DNA of 64,000 nucleotides from Elusimicrobiota bacterium (GTDB lineage: Bacteria; Elusimicrobiota; Elusimicrobia; UBA1565; UBA9628), in the NCBI GenBank assembly GCA_016207665.1, contig JACQPG010000064.1:1-64000 (forward strand), written 5' to 3'. The position numbers and the translations under genes were made by a program. Shown piece after piece: positions 39,818-48,210 of the stretch. The stretch's first letter is position 1; every line of letters begins with the position of its first letter. The notes beneath the pieces were generated by a model. It saw only the letters and a program-made list of their open reading frames with translations. It was not told the origin of the DNA and ran no database searches.

Positions 39818-40816
39818 ATGGCGCCGTTCTTTTCCATCATACTGCCGACCTACAATCGAGCGCATATGATCGCCAGCGCCCTCGAATGCGTGCGTCGCCA
39901 GACCTTCCGGGACTACGAGGTGCTGATCGTCGACGACGGCTCCGTGGACGACACGCCGGAGGTGATCAAGCGTTGGACCTCGGATCCTCGATTCAAATAC
40001 CATCGCCTGGAGAAGAACATCGGCAACATGCATTGCCGCAACCTCGCCCTGGGCATGGCTACGGGAGACTGGATCACCAATATCGACTCCGACGATTTTT
40101 GGACGCTCGACAGGCTGGAATGCTTCGCCCGCTATTTCCAGGAATATCCCAACGCCGGCTTCGTGTTCTCCAACGGCTATCTCTACCGCTACGGGCGAGT
40201 CATCGGCATGGCCTTCGATCCGAGCCGCCCCATCCCGGAAGGCCGCGTGCCCGGCCATTACGCGGTCGGGGAGGAGTACCTGCCTTATCTCACGACCAAC
40301 CTCGCCATCCCCCGCGAGCTCTATAGGAAGTACGGGCATTATCGCAAGGACATGGTGATCCTGGACAACGAGCTCTACGCGCGCATGCTCGCCGACGGCG
40401 TCGAGGTCGGCGTGATCCGCAAGCCCTTGGCGGTTCGGCGCATCCATGGCGGCCAGGTGACGCACAAATGGATCGAGGAGTATCCCGAGGCGGTCGAGGC
40501 CCTGAAAGCCGGGGGAGCGCCGGAGGCCGTCATGGAGCTCGAGCGCGAGAAACTCGTCCATGAGTTCGCCAATTATCTCTGGCGCAACCTGCAGCCGCGA
40601 CAGGCCCGTGAATTCATGCTCAAGGAATTGGGGCCCAAGGCGGGGCGGTCCTGGCTTTATCGGCTCACCTATCTTCCCGAACCCGCGCTTGCCGCCGGGC
40701 GCCTGATCAGGCGCTGGTATTTGATGGCTCGCCATCATCCTTGGCTGGCCTCGGCGGAGGTGCGGGAGATCTATGGACTCATCAATCCGCTCATCGAGCA
40801 GGAGCGGACAAGATAG
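39818..40816 (+). CDS. GT2 glycosyltransferase
   Basis: FFSIILPTYNRAHMIASALECVRRQTFRDYEVLIVDDGSVDDTPEVI...NIDSDDFW. Confidence 0.93.
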   Translation: MAPFFSIILPTYNRAHMIASALECVRRQTFRDYEVLIVDDGSVDDTPEVIKRWTSDPRFKYHRLEKNIGNMHCRNLALGMATGDWITNIDSDDFWTLDRLECFARYFQEYPNAGFVFSNGYLYRYGRVIGMAFDPSRPIPEGRVPGHYAVGEEYLPYLTTNLAIPRELYRKYGHYRKDMVILDNELYARMLADGVEVGVIRKPLAVRRIHGGQVTHKWIEEYPEAVEALKAGGAPEAVMELEREKLVHEFANYLWRNLQPRQAREFMLKELGPKAGRSWLYRLTYLPEPALAAGRLIRRWYLMARHHPWLASAEVREIYGLINPLIEQERTR

Positions 40817-42422
40817 GCGGCCTTTCCGGCCTCATCTCCGACCTTTGAAGCTCGGCGTCATCGAGCAGCAGGCTCGGCGAGATCACCGACATAGGCGCTC
40901 CCAATACGAGATTCTGCACGGCCGGATCGTCTCCCGCCGTGAGTATGCTGTCCATCAGGTCCAGCGGGGTGCCTACCAGATCCAGATCCCGGACCAGGAT
41001 GGTCCGGCCGGTCTGCGCCTCCACGAGATATACCTGGCCCGGCACCAAACGGATAGAGCCATGACCCTCCGTGCCCTGTTGCTGCGTGAAATGACGCAAT
41101 TGCCTCACCCATAACCCATAGGGCTTTCCGCGCCTGCGGCACTCTTGCCTTAACCGCTCCAGCAGCGAGCTCACCGGAGCCGGCTTCTCCGATCGAAGGA
41201 ACAGATTGCCGGGCAACCCTTCGGGCCAATAGCCGGCCATGGATCTTCCATGGCCGTTGGATCTCGGGAATCCGAGCACGGGATAGCGCGACAAGAGCAG
41301 CCCCTGAAGCACCCCTCGCTCGATCAAGGTGGCCGGACGCGGAGGCAGCCCCTGATCGTCCCAGTCGTAATGTCCCGCGAGCTCCACTCCTTGGAACCGG
41401 CTCCGGGTCGGATCGTCGATGAGGCTCAGTTCCTCCGGAAGCACCAGCCGCCCCAACTTTCCGCGAAACACTTGCGAGCCTCCGGGGTTGCGCTGTTCCT
41501 CCCCCGACAGGCGCAGCGCCACGCCCAGCACCACGGCGGCGGCGACCGAGGGGTCGATGAGGGCTGGAGCGCTGAAAGGCGAGGTGGTCTTGGCCAAACG
41601 CAGCAGCTCCAAGTCCCGAGACATGTCGCCGACCAAGCGCTGCAGGTCCTCGCCGGAAGGCATCGCCTCGGGCGTCCTGAAGACTAGCCTCCTGTTGGCG
41701 AAAAGCCTCATGCCGTCAGCGGCCATATCCACCATATCCAAGGATATCTCGAGGGAGGAGCGGGGAAAGTCGACCTTGCGTCCCTCTGTGTCCCGAAAGC
41801 GGGACCACTGGTGGCGCGCGCGGAAGGAAGCCTCCGTCTGCAGCGCGGGCTTGCGCCCGAAAGCGCGCGCCGCATCCTGGCAGAGGCTCTCGAGCCGGGC
41901 GTAATCCCACGGCATGGCGGGCGGCTCGGCGCGCCACACCTTGACCGACTCCCGGCTTAGATCGTCGGTATCGTATTCGGCCTTGCCGCGCGCGACCCTC
42001 AGGGCCTGTTTTCGGAGGAATTCCGCGACCGCGGACTTGTACGCACCATCGAGCAAGCGCCACAATTCGTGGCGCAGGCCGAGCTCGTCGTCGTCGAAGG
42101 GCAATTGGCGGGCGACGAAGCCGCTCGAGGGCCCGGTCGGATGATTGTCCAAGGAGTAATCGCCCACGCGCAGATCGGGCGTCACGAAACGTTGGCGGGC
42201 CCGAAGAGCTCCCAAGCGGCCCCCCAGCGAGCACTTGAGCTCCCATGTCTCGAGGTCGATGGCGGTCAGGCTGACATAATACGGGGAAGGGTAACCCTCG
42301 GCCTTCAGCTCGTTTTTGGCGCGCGAAAGCTCCGCCTCCATCGCCCGCTCCAGTCCCGATCCCGCCGCGGGCGCGGCGAGGCACAGCCAAGCCCACATCC
42401 CGATCAACGCTTGACGGCGCAT
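40791..42422 (-). CDS. Exported TldD/PmbA-family paralogue lacking the HExxxH zinc motif
   Basis: Signal peptide MRRQALIGMWAWLCLAAPAAGSG; shares FPRSNGHGRS and overall layout with the protein at 43312-44961; the HEALGH position reads VLGVALRLSGEEQRNP. Confidence 0.8.
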   Translation of the reverse strand: MRRQALIGMWAWLCLAAPAAGSGLERAMEAELSRAKNELKAEGYPSPYYVSLTAIDLETWELKCSLGGRLGALRARQRFVTPDLRVGDYSLDNHPTGPSSGFVARQLPFDDDELGLRHELWRLLDGAYKSAVAEFLRKQALRVARGKAEYDTDDLSRESVKVWRAEPPAMPWDYARLESLCQDAARAFGRKPALQTEASFRARHQWSRFRDTEGRKVDFPRSSLEISLDMVDMAADGMRLFANRRLVFRTPEAMPSGEDLQRLVGDMSRDLELLRLAKTTSPFSAPALIDPSVAAAVVLGVALRLSGEEQRNPGGSQVFRGKLGRLVLPEELSLIDDPTRSRFQGVELAGHYDWDDQGLPPRPATLIERGVLQGLLLSRYPVLGFPRSNGHGRSMAGYWPEGLPGNLFLRSEKPAPVSSLLERLRQECRRRGKPYGLWVRQLRHFTQQQGTEGHGSIRLVPGQVYLVEAQTGRTILVRDLDLVGTPLDLMDSILTAGDDPAVQNLVLGAPMSVISPSLLLDDAELQRSEMRPERPPILSAPAR

Positions 42423-43315
42423 ATCTCCATGGAGTCCCGGGTGTCAAGATAGAGGAGCTTATCGCCGATATCGAGCCAGCGCACCGCCGCGGACACGGAG
42501 GCGTGCACGGGCCGGGGATAATGCCGCAGCCGGCTCACCCAATAGGCGTAGGAGAATATCCTCCCGAAAGACTTCACCAGGACCGGCTCCAGACCGTGGT
42601 CTCGGAGCATGCGGCGCATGCTGGACCGGTCGAAGTAGTAGATATGGGCCGGTCTTAATCCCCACCAATAGCCGCGCAAAAGCCGGGCGGAAAGACTGCC
42701 GATATCCGGCGTGACGAGATAGAGCACGCCTCCGGGACGCAGCCACTCGGCGGCGCGGGCCAAGGCCGCCTTGGGATCGGTCAAGTGCTCGATCACGTCG
42801 ATGAGGGCGATCGCGTCGAAGCTGCCGGCCGGAAAACGAGTGGTCCGCAGGAAATCCTCGGCATAAACATCCAGCCTGAAACGCCGCCTGGCGACCTCGC
42901 AGGCCCACTGGGAGAGATCCAGTCCCGCCACGTCGAAATCCGCCCTCGCCGCGTTGAGGAAATATCCCGTGGCGCAACCGATCTCAAGAAGACGGCCCGA
43001 ACCGACGAATCTCTTGATCGTGCGCAGGCTTAGATGCGCGTTGATCGAGCGGCTGGAGCTCTCCGCGAGATAGCTTTCATCGACGCATGCCCCGTAGCCC
43101 TCGGCCAGGCACGCCGCCGAAGGCCTCGGATTGGTGTAGACCAGCCCGCAGTCGAGGCAGCGCACGATCCGGCCATAATCTTGGAACTCGTCGGTGGTCG
43201 CGGCGAACACGGCCGAGTCCTCGGCCCGCGCGGTATAAGGGCGGTCGAAGAGCGCCCGCCCGCCGCGGCTCCCGCAAAGATTGCAGGCCACATCCTCCAG
43301 AAGTGGAAGGCTCAT
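42404..43315 (-). CDS. Class I SAM-dependent methyltransferase with N-terminal zinc ribbon
   Basis: CNLCG...RCLDCGLVYTNPRP; LLEIGCATGYFLNAARADFDVAGLDLS; DAIALIDVIEHLTDPKAAL. Confidence 0.9.
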   Translation of the reverse strand: MSLPLLEDVACNLCGSRGGRALFDRPYTARAEDSAVFAATTDEFQDYGRIVRCLDCGLVYTNPRPSAACLAEGYGACVDESYLAESSSRSINAHLSLRTIKRFVGSGRLLEIGCATGYFLNAARADFDVAGLDLSQWACEVARRRFRLDVYAEDFLRTTRFPAGSFDAIALIDVIEHLTDPKAALARAAEWLRPGGVLYLVTPDIGSLSARLLRGYWWGLRPAHIYYFDRSSMRRMLRDHGLEPVLVKSFGRIFSYAYWVSRLRHYPRPVHASVSAAVRWLDIGDKLLYLDTRDSMEICAVKR

Positions 43316-44961
43316 CGTGTTGACTCCTGCATCGGCGACGGCAGCAGCGGAGGCCGCGCCCGATCCTCGGGCAGGCGCTGCAATTCGACCTCGGAGACCA
43401 GGACGCTCGGGGCTATCTGAGCCACGGGCACGAAGCCCGATTCAGCCCCACACGAGAAATAATTGGAAAGGGCCGAGTCATCGGCGGCCGCGACGATGCG
43501 ATTGAGAACCACCAGGGGCGTGCCCACCATGCTGGCCCCGCGCACCAAGGTCTTGCGCCCGGTCGAACCGTCCACGCGATAGACGAGCCTCGGCCGGACC
43601 TCCAAGGTCTGGGGCGCCTCGCGGGTGTTGGGATTATCTCCGCCCTGGGCTCCGACCAGCCAAAACCCATAGGCCTTTCCCGCGCGCCGTATCAGATCGA
43701 GGAGCCTGTTCTCCAGCTCGGGTCTGGAGATTGGGTCCTCCGCCTGAACGACCAGGTTGGCCATGCGTCCGGTAGGCCTTAGCAGGGCGTCGGAGCGGCC
43801 ATGCCCGTTGGAGCGGGGGAAGCCCTTGAGAGGCCAACGCGACATCAGAAAATTGATCAATATCCCCTTATCGACCAGGACCACCGGCCTGGCCGCCACT
43901 CCCTCGGAGTCGAACTCGTAATGGCCGTGCAGGGGAACCCCTCGGAATTGCGCCAGGGTGGGATCGTCCCAGAGGCTGAGAAATTCCGGTATGATCCTCT
44001 TGCCGATCAAGTCCCGGAAGACCTGGCTCTGCCGCGGCTCCCTTTGCCTCTGGCCCTCGAGCTTATGGCCCAAGGCCTCATGAAACAGCACCCCCGTGAA
44101 TTCGGGATCCAGTATGGCCGGCGCGGCCATGGGAGCCTGGATGGGAGCATGCCTCAAAACCGCGAGCGTGCGGGCCATGTCCCGCGCCTTGGCCTCCAGC
44201 GCCTCCACGGCGGGAAGATCCTCAAGATCGCGAATGGACCAGCTTTCTTGCTGCTCAAGCCTCATCCCATCGTCGCTACGGGTAACGGCCGTCAGGGCCA
44301 GCGAGCCCGGCACATGCTCCTCCGGCGTGGCGATTCGCGTGCCCTCGCTGGTCAAGAGCAAGCGCCTGGACCCTCTCAGCCTCAACGAAGCCCGGCTATC
44401 CTGTATCTCTGGAAACTCCAAGAAAACCTTCGAGACCCTTTGCACCAGGCTTCTCGCCCGATCGTGATCGAAACGCGCGGGCGGTTGCGCCCGCGCGTGT
44501 GCCGTCGCCGGCTCGATCGAGAAGTCGTCCAAGGGCTGCTGGACGAAATCCACCATACGTCGCGCCTTTTTCTCCAAATAGCCGGCGACGGCGCTCTTAT
44601 AGGCCGCGTCGGTAAGCGACCAGAGACTTTGACGCAAAGCCCGGTTCTCCAAGGGGGCGGCCGAGTGCCAGCCTTGGAAGGCCAGCTCAGTGTTGTCGAA
44701 GTGCCTGTCTCCGTAACGCAGCTCAACGAACAAGGTCCTGGCCGAATCGTCGTATTCGTTGAGCAGATCGCCGAAATATCCGTTGACCTCCAGGCGCCTT
44801 TCGTCGACCAGCCGATAAGCGAGGAAATAGGGCGGACCGAACGGCTTTTGCCTCAAGCTGGTCATGGAGCGTTTCATCTCGGCCTGCATCTGCGAAAAGG
44901 CGGCCTCGTCCGAGGCCCTGGCCGGAGCGATCAAGAAGAGAAGGACGATGAACGCCCGCAT
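43312..44961 (-). CDS. Exported TldD/PmbA-family metalloprotease with HExxxH motif
   Basis: Signal peptide MRAFIVLLFLIAPARASDE; FTGVLFHEALGHKLEGQRQREPRQSQVFRDLIGKRI; FPRSNGHGRSDALLRPTGRMANLVV. Confidence 0.88.
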   Translation of the reverse strand: MRAFIVLLFLIAPARASDEAAFSQMQAEMKRSMTSLRQKPFGPPYFLAYRLVDERRLEVNGYFGDLLNEYDDSARTLFVELRYGDRHFDNTELAFQGWHSAAPLENRALRQSLWSLTDAAYKSAVAGYLEKKARRMVDFVQQPLDDFSIEPATAHARAQPPARFDHDRARSLVQRVSKVFLEFPEIQDSRASLRLRGSRRLLLTSEGTRIATPEEHVPGSLALTAVTRSDDGMRLEQQESWSIRDLEDLPAVEALEAKARDMARTLAVLRHAPIQAPMAAPAILDPEFTGVLFHEALGHKLEGQRQREPRQSQVFRDLIGKRIIPEFLSLWDDPTLAQFRGVPLHGHYEFDSEGVAARPVVLVDKGILINFLMSRWPLKGFPRSNGHGRSDALLRPTGRMANLVVQAEDPISRPELENRLLDLIRRAGKAYGFWLVGAQGGDNPNTREAPQTLEVRPRLVYRVDGSTGRKTLVRGASMVGTPLVVLNRIVAAADDSALSNYFSCGAESGFVPVAQIAPSVLVSEVELQRLPEDRARPPLLPSPMQESTR

Positions 44962-44965
44962 CGGC

Positions 44966-46561
44966 CTAGCGCAGCTCCCAGATCTCGGCAAGGACAGTCC
45001 CGGAATCGGAGAAGGCGCGCACCAGCACGGCCTTATCGGCCAGAAAACGCTTGAGCTCCGCGTCGGAGCCGATGGCGGGCGAGTTCATGATCACGACGGT
45101 ACCCCTGCTCTTCTCCATCCGCGCCATCAAGCTCGGCATCTCTCCCGCGTCATAGAGGAAAGAATCCACCTTCATCCCGGCCTTCTGACAGGCCAGCGCG
45201 CCGTAACCGTGCAGATAGATCGGGGGCTTGACTCCGGGGCTGGAAAGCGCGGCCAGGACCTCTCGGCCGGTCCTGTCGAGGTCCGGGGAAAGCGCGGAGT
45301 AGGTATATTCCACCGAATAGAACAGCGAATACGCCAAACCCAGGCCGATCAACGAGGCGCGGGCCTTGGCGCCGCGCAGGGCCAGAGCGGCGCACGCGAT
45401 GAAGGCGAAGAGAACGGCCGCCGGCTTGACGTAGAACGAGAGCGAGGGCCCGAAGAATATCCGAACGGGCAAGAATCGGAAAAGCCCCTCCCAAGATCCG
45501 TTCAACCGAGGATGTATCGGCTGCACGGAATAGGAGCCTGCCCACGTGAGCAAGGCCAAGACCGCCATAAAAGCCGCGCTCCAGGCAGCCGCGCGAGCCG
45601 CCTCGCCGCGTTCGATCGAGGCCGCGGTGATGATCGCCAGCAAAGGCAGCACGGCGGTCCAATAGATCACCAGCTTATGGGGATTGAGAAGCAGGCATAT
45701 CCCGGCCATGTAAACCAGGCACAACCAGAGCGGAAGGGCGAGCCTTCTCCGACTCTCCTTGGAAATCAGGCCTGAGACCAGGCCCCAGCAGAACAAAGGG
45801 CCCATGAAAATGAGGGCCTTGGAAAAACTGTTGAGATAAAGCCTAAGGCCGGCCGGCGTGGACAACGATCCCAGCCGCGCGGCCATGCCCTCCAGAGTGC
45901 CGCCGCCCTTGCTCAAGGCGAGCTGGAAGTGTCCGGGAAAGGACACGGCGTAGATAGAGAACATCGCCAAACCCACGGCAAAGATGAACCCCATGGCCAT
46001 GGCGGCCCGCTTCGCCCCTCTTTCTTGGGCGCAGTGCGCGGCGATGGCCACAAGCACTAAGCTCGCCGATAAACTGGAAAGCCACAGCAATCCGAAGCAA
46101 AGTCCGGCCAGAACCAAGGACCCCAGGCTCCCGCCTTCCAACCAACTCCAGTAGAACCAACAGAGGCCGCATACCAGCAAGGCGAAAACCGCTCCATAGA
46201 TATCGAGTTGCGCCGCGACGAAGACGCTCCAGGGACTGAGCGCGAGCAAGCCAGCGGCCCAAAGCCCCTTCTCCGTTCCCAGAAGGCGCCGGCCAAGAAT
46301 CCACGTGAAACCCAGGGTGCCCAGGCTGAAGAGGAACGGCACCAGCCTGAGCCATTCCCAACCGAACACAGCCATGCCGGCCTTGAGCAGGAGTCCGAAG
46401 AGTATTGGCTGCCCGTTTCCCCGAAAGGTCCCCACGGGGGCGAGAGCCTCCCGCACGAAAAAATCGTCGTCGCCGAAATACGGGTAATCCAGCAACGGCG
46501 CGCGCAGGGCCAGGAAGGCCGCCAGCGTCGCGAGAAAGCCCAGCAGGGGCCCCCGCCTCAG
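44966..46561 (-). CDS. GT39-like multi-TM glycosyltransferase (start uncertain; possible CTG at 46561)
   Basis: Multi-TM; LDYPYFGDDDFFVREALAPVGTFRGNGQPILFGLLLKAGMAVFGWEWLRLVPFLFSLGTLGF. Confidence 0.72.
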   Translation of the reverse strand: MRRGPLLGFLATLAAFLALRAPLLDYPYFGDDDFFVREALAPVGTFRGNGQPILFGLLLKAGMAVFGWEWLRLVPFLFSLGTLGFTWILGRRLLGTEKGLWAAGLLALSPWSVFVAAQLDIYGAVFALLVCGLCWFYWSWLEGGSLGSLVLAGLCFGLLWLSSLSASLVLVAIAAHCAQERGAKRAAMAMGFIFAVGLAMFSIYAVSFPGHFQLALSKGGGTLEGMAARLGSLSTPAGLRLYLNSFSKALIFMGPLFCWGLVSGLISKESRRRLALPLWLCLVYMAGICLLLNPHKLVIYWTAVLPLLAIITAASIERGEAARAAAWSAAFMAVLALLTWAGSYSVQPIHPRLNGSWEGLFRFLPVRIFFGPSLSFYVKPAAVLFAFIACAALALRGAKARASLIGLGLAYSLFYSVEYTYSALSPDLDRTGREVLAALSSPGVKPPIYLHGYGALACQKAGMKVDSFLYDAGEMPSLMARMEKSRGTVVIMNSPAIGSDAELKRFLADKAVLVRAFSDSGTVLAEIWELR

Positions 46562-47232
46562 AATATGTTCTTGAGCAGGCACAGGAAGAAACGGTGCCCG
46601 ATCTTCCAGGGGCTGATCTTGGACACACCGTATTTGCGGGCGTATTCGTGCGTGGGCACGTTCACCACGCGGAAGCCGCGCTTGAGGCATTTCATGACCA
46701 TCTCATGCTCGACCGCCGCGGAACTCTCCACCAAACCCAGGCCGCGCGCCACTTCGGTCTTTATGGCGCGATAGCAGTTCAAGGTGTCGGTTAGATTCGC
46801 GTCCCAGCGCCAATTGATGACGCTATTGATGAAGATATTCCCGGCGGTCCTGAAGAGCTGCATGAAATTGACGCTGATCTCGTCGCTGCCGCCGCTGTAG
46901 CGACTGCCGATGACCATATCCGCCCGGCCCTCGATGATCGGGGCGACCAGGGCGTCCCACTGAGCCACGTCGTCGGACCCGTCCGCGTCCATGAACACGA
47001 CGATGTCCCCGGAGACGGCCTCGATAGCCTCCCTCTGCGCCGCTCCCTTGCCGCGGCCGCTGTCGCACAAGAGCTTCGCCCCGTGGGAAAGGGCGATCTC
47101 GGGAGTCCTGTCCTTGGAATGGCCGTCCATGACTATCAGCTCCGATGCCTTGCCCTTGACGGCCCCCAGCACCTCGCCCAGAGTATTTTCCTCGTCCTTG
47201 GCGAATACCACTATCGAGACTTTAGGAGGCAT
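46558..47232 (-). CDS. GT2 glycosyltransferase (polyprenyl-phosphate sugar synthase-like)
   Basis: VSIVVFAKDEENTLGEVLGAVKGKASELIVMDGHSKDRTPEIALSHGAK...VVFMDADGSDDVAQWDALVAPI. Confidence 0.92.
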   Translation of the reverse strand: MPPKVSIVVFAKDEENTLGEVLGAVKGKASELIVMDGHSKDRTPEIALSHGAKLLCDSGRGKGAAQREAIEAVSGDIVVFMDADGSDDVAQWDALVAPIIEGRADMVIGSRYSGGSDEISVNFMQLFRTAGNIFINSVINWRWDANLTDTLNCYRAIKTEVARGLGLVESSAAVEHEMVMKCLKRGFRVVNVPTHEYARKYGVSKISPWKIGHRFFLCLLKNIF

Positions 47233-48205
47233 GGATATTTCTCCGATACCAATCGATGGTGCGTTTGAGGCCTTCGCGCAACGGCACTCGGGCCTGGAAA
47301 CCCGCCTTGAGCCTGGCCTTGGCGGTGTCGCAATTGCGCCGCGCCTGTCCCGAGGGCTTGGAGGGGTCGAATCTCACCTTGGCGCCGGAGCCGCACAGCT
47401 CCCGCACCAGCGCCACCAGGTCGCGGATCGAGATCTCCTCGTCCGTTCCCAGGTTCACGGGGTCGCATTCCGCGTACCTCTCCGTGATCTCCACGAGGCC
47501 CCGGGCGAAATCCTCGACGAACAAGAAAGCTCGGGTCTGGGAGCCGTCGCCCCAGACCGTCACAGGGTCCTCGCCCGAGACGAATCTGCGTATCAAGCTG
47601 GGGATGACATGAGCCGAGTCCTCGTCGAAGCGGTCTCGCGGCCCATAGCAATTGTAAGGCCGCACTATCGCCGAACGAAGCCCGAACTCCTTGCGCATGG
47701 CCATGGCCTCGTACTCCGCCATACGCTTGGCCCAGCCATAACCGTCGTTGGCCTGGTCCGGGCAACCGGAGAACCCCTCCGATTCGGGGGTCGGGATGGT
47801 GCAGCCCGAGGGATAGACGCAGGCCGAGCTGACCACCAGCACTCGCTCGACCCCGGCCTTCTGCGCGGCCTCCAAGATGAAGCTTGTCATTCGGACGTTC
47901 TCGCGGAACATCGTTGCCGGATGCGCCTGATTATAGGCGACCCCCCTGACCCGGGCGGCCAGATGCATCACCACATCCTGCCCCGAGCACAATCCATCGC
48001 ATTGCCGCGGATCACCCAAATCCACTTTCTCCACCTTGATCCGATCTGCTACGGCCGCTAGATTGTCCGGGCCGCTGTGCGAGAAATTGTCGGCCGCCGT
48101 CACCCTTGCGTCCTTGCCGGCGGCCAAAAGCTGCTCGATCAAATGGCTGCCCACGAAGCCGGAGCCGCCCGTGACGAGAACCTTCTTGCCGTCCCAAAAT
48201 GACAC
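47222..48205 (-). CDS. SDR NAD-dependent epimerase/reductase (GDP-L-fucose synthase-like); GTG start
   Basis: FWDGKKVLVTGGSGFVGSHLIEQLL; YGWAKRMAEYEAMAMRKEFGLRSAIVRPYNCYGPRDRFDEDSAHVIPSLIRRF. Confidence 0.9.
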   Translation of the reverse strand: MSFWDGKKVLVTGGSGFVGSHLIEQLLAAGKDARVTAADNFSHSGPDNLAAVADRIKVEKVDLGDPRQCDGLCSGQDVVMHLAARVRGVAYNQAHPATMFRENVRMTSFILEAAQKAGVERVLVVSSACVYPSGCTIPTPESEGFSGCPDQANDGYGWAKRMAEYEAMAMRKEFGLRSAIVRPYNCYGPRDRFDEDSAHVIPSLIRRFVSGEDPVTVWGDGSQTRAFLFVEDFARGLVEITERYAECDPVNLGTDEEISIRDLVALVRELCGSGAKVRFDPSKPSGQARRNCDTAKARLKAGFQARVPLREGLKRTIDWYRRNIHAS

Positions 48206-48210
48206 GGAGC

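Noticed and set aside
43801-45054. 417-aa plus-strand ORF antisense to the TldD-like gene
   Set aside because: Low-complexity H/Q/R/G-rich translation, opposite to a gene with a signal peptide and HExxxH motif.
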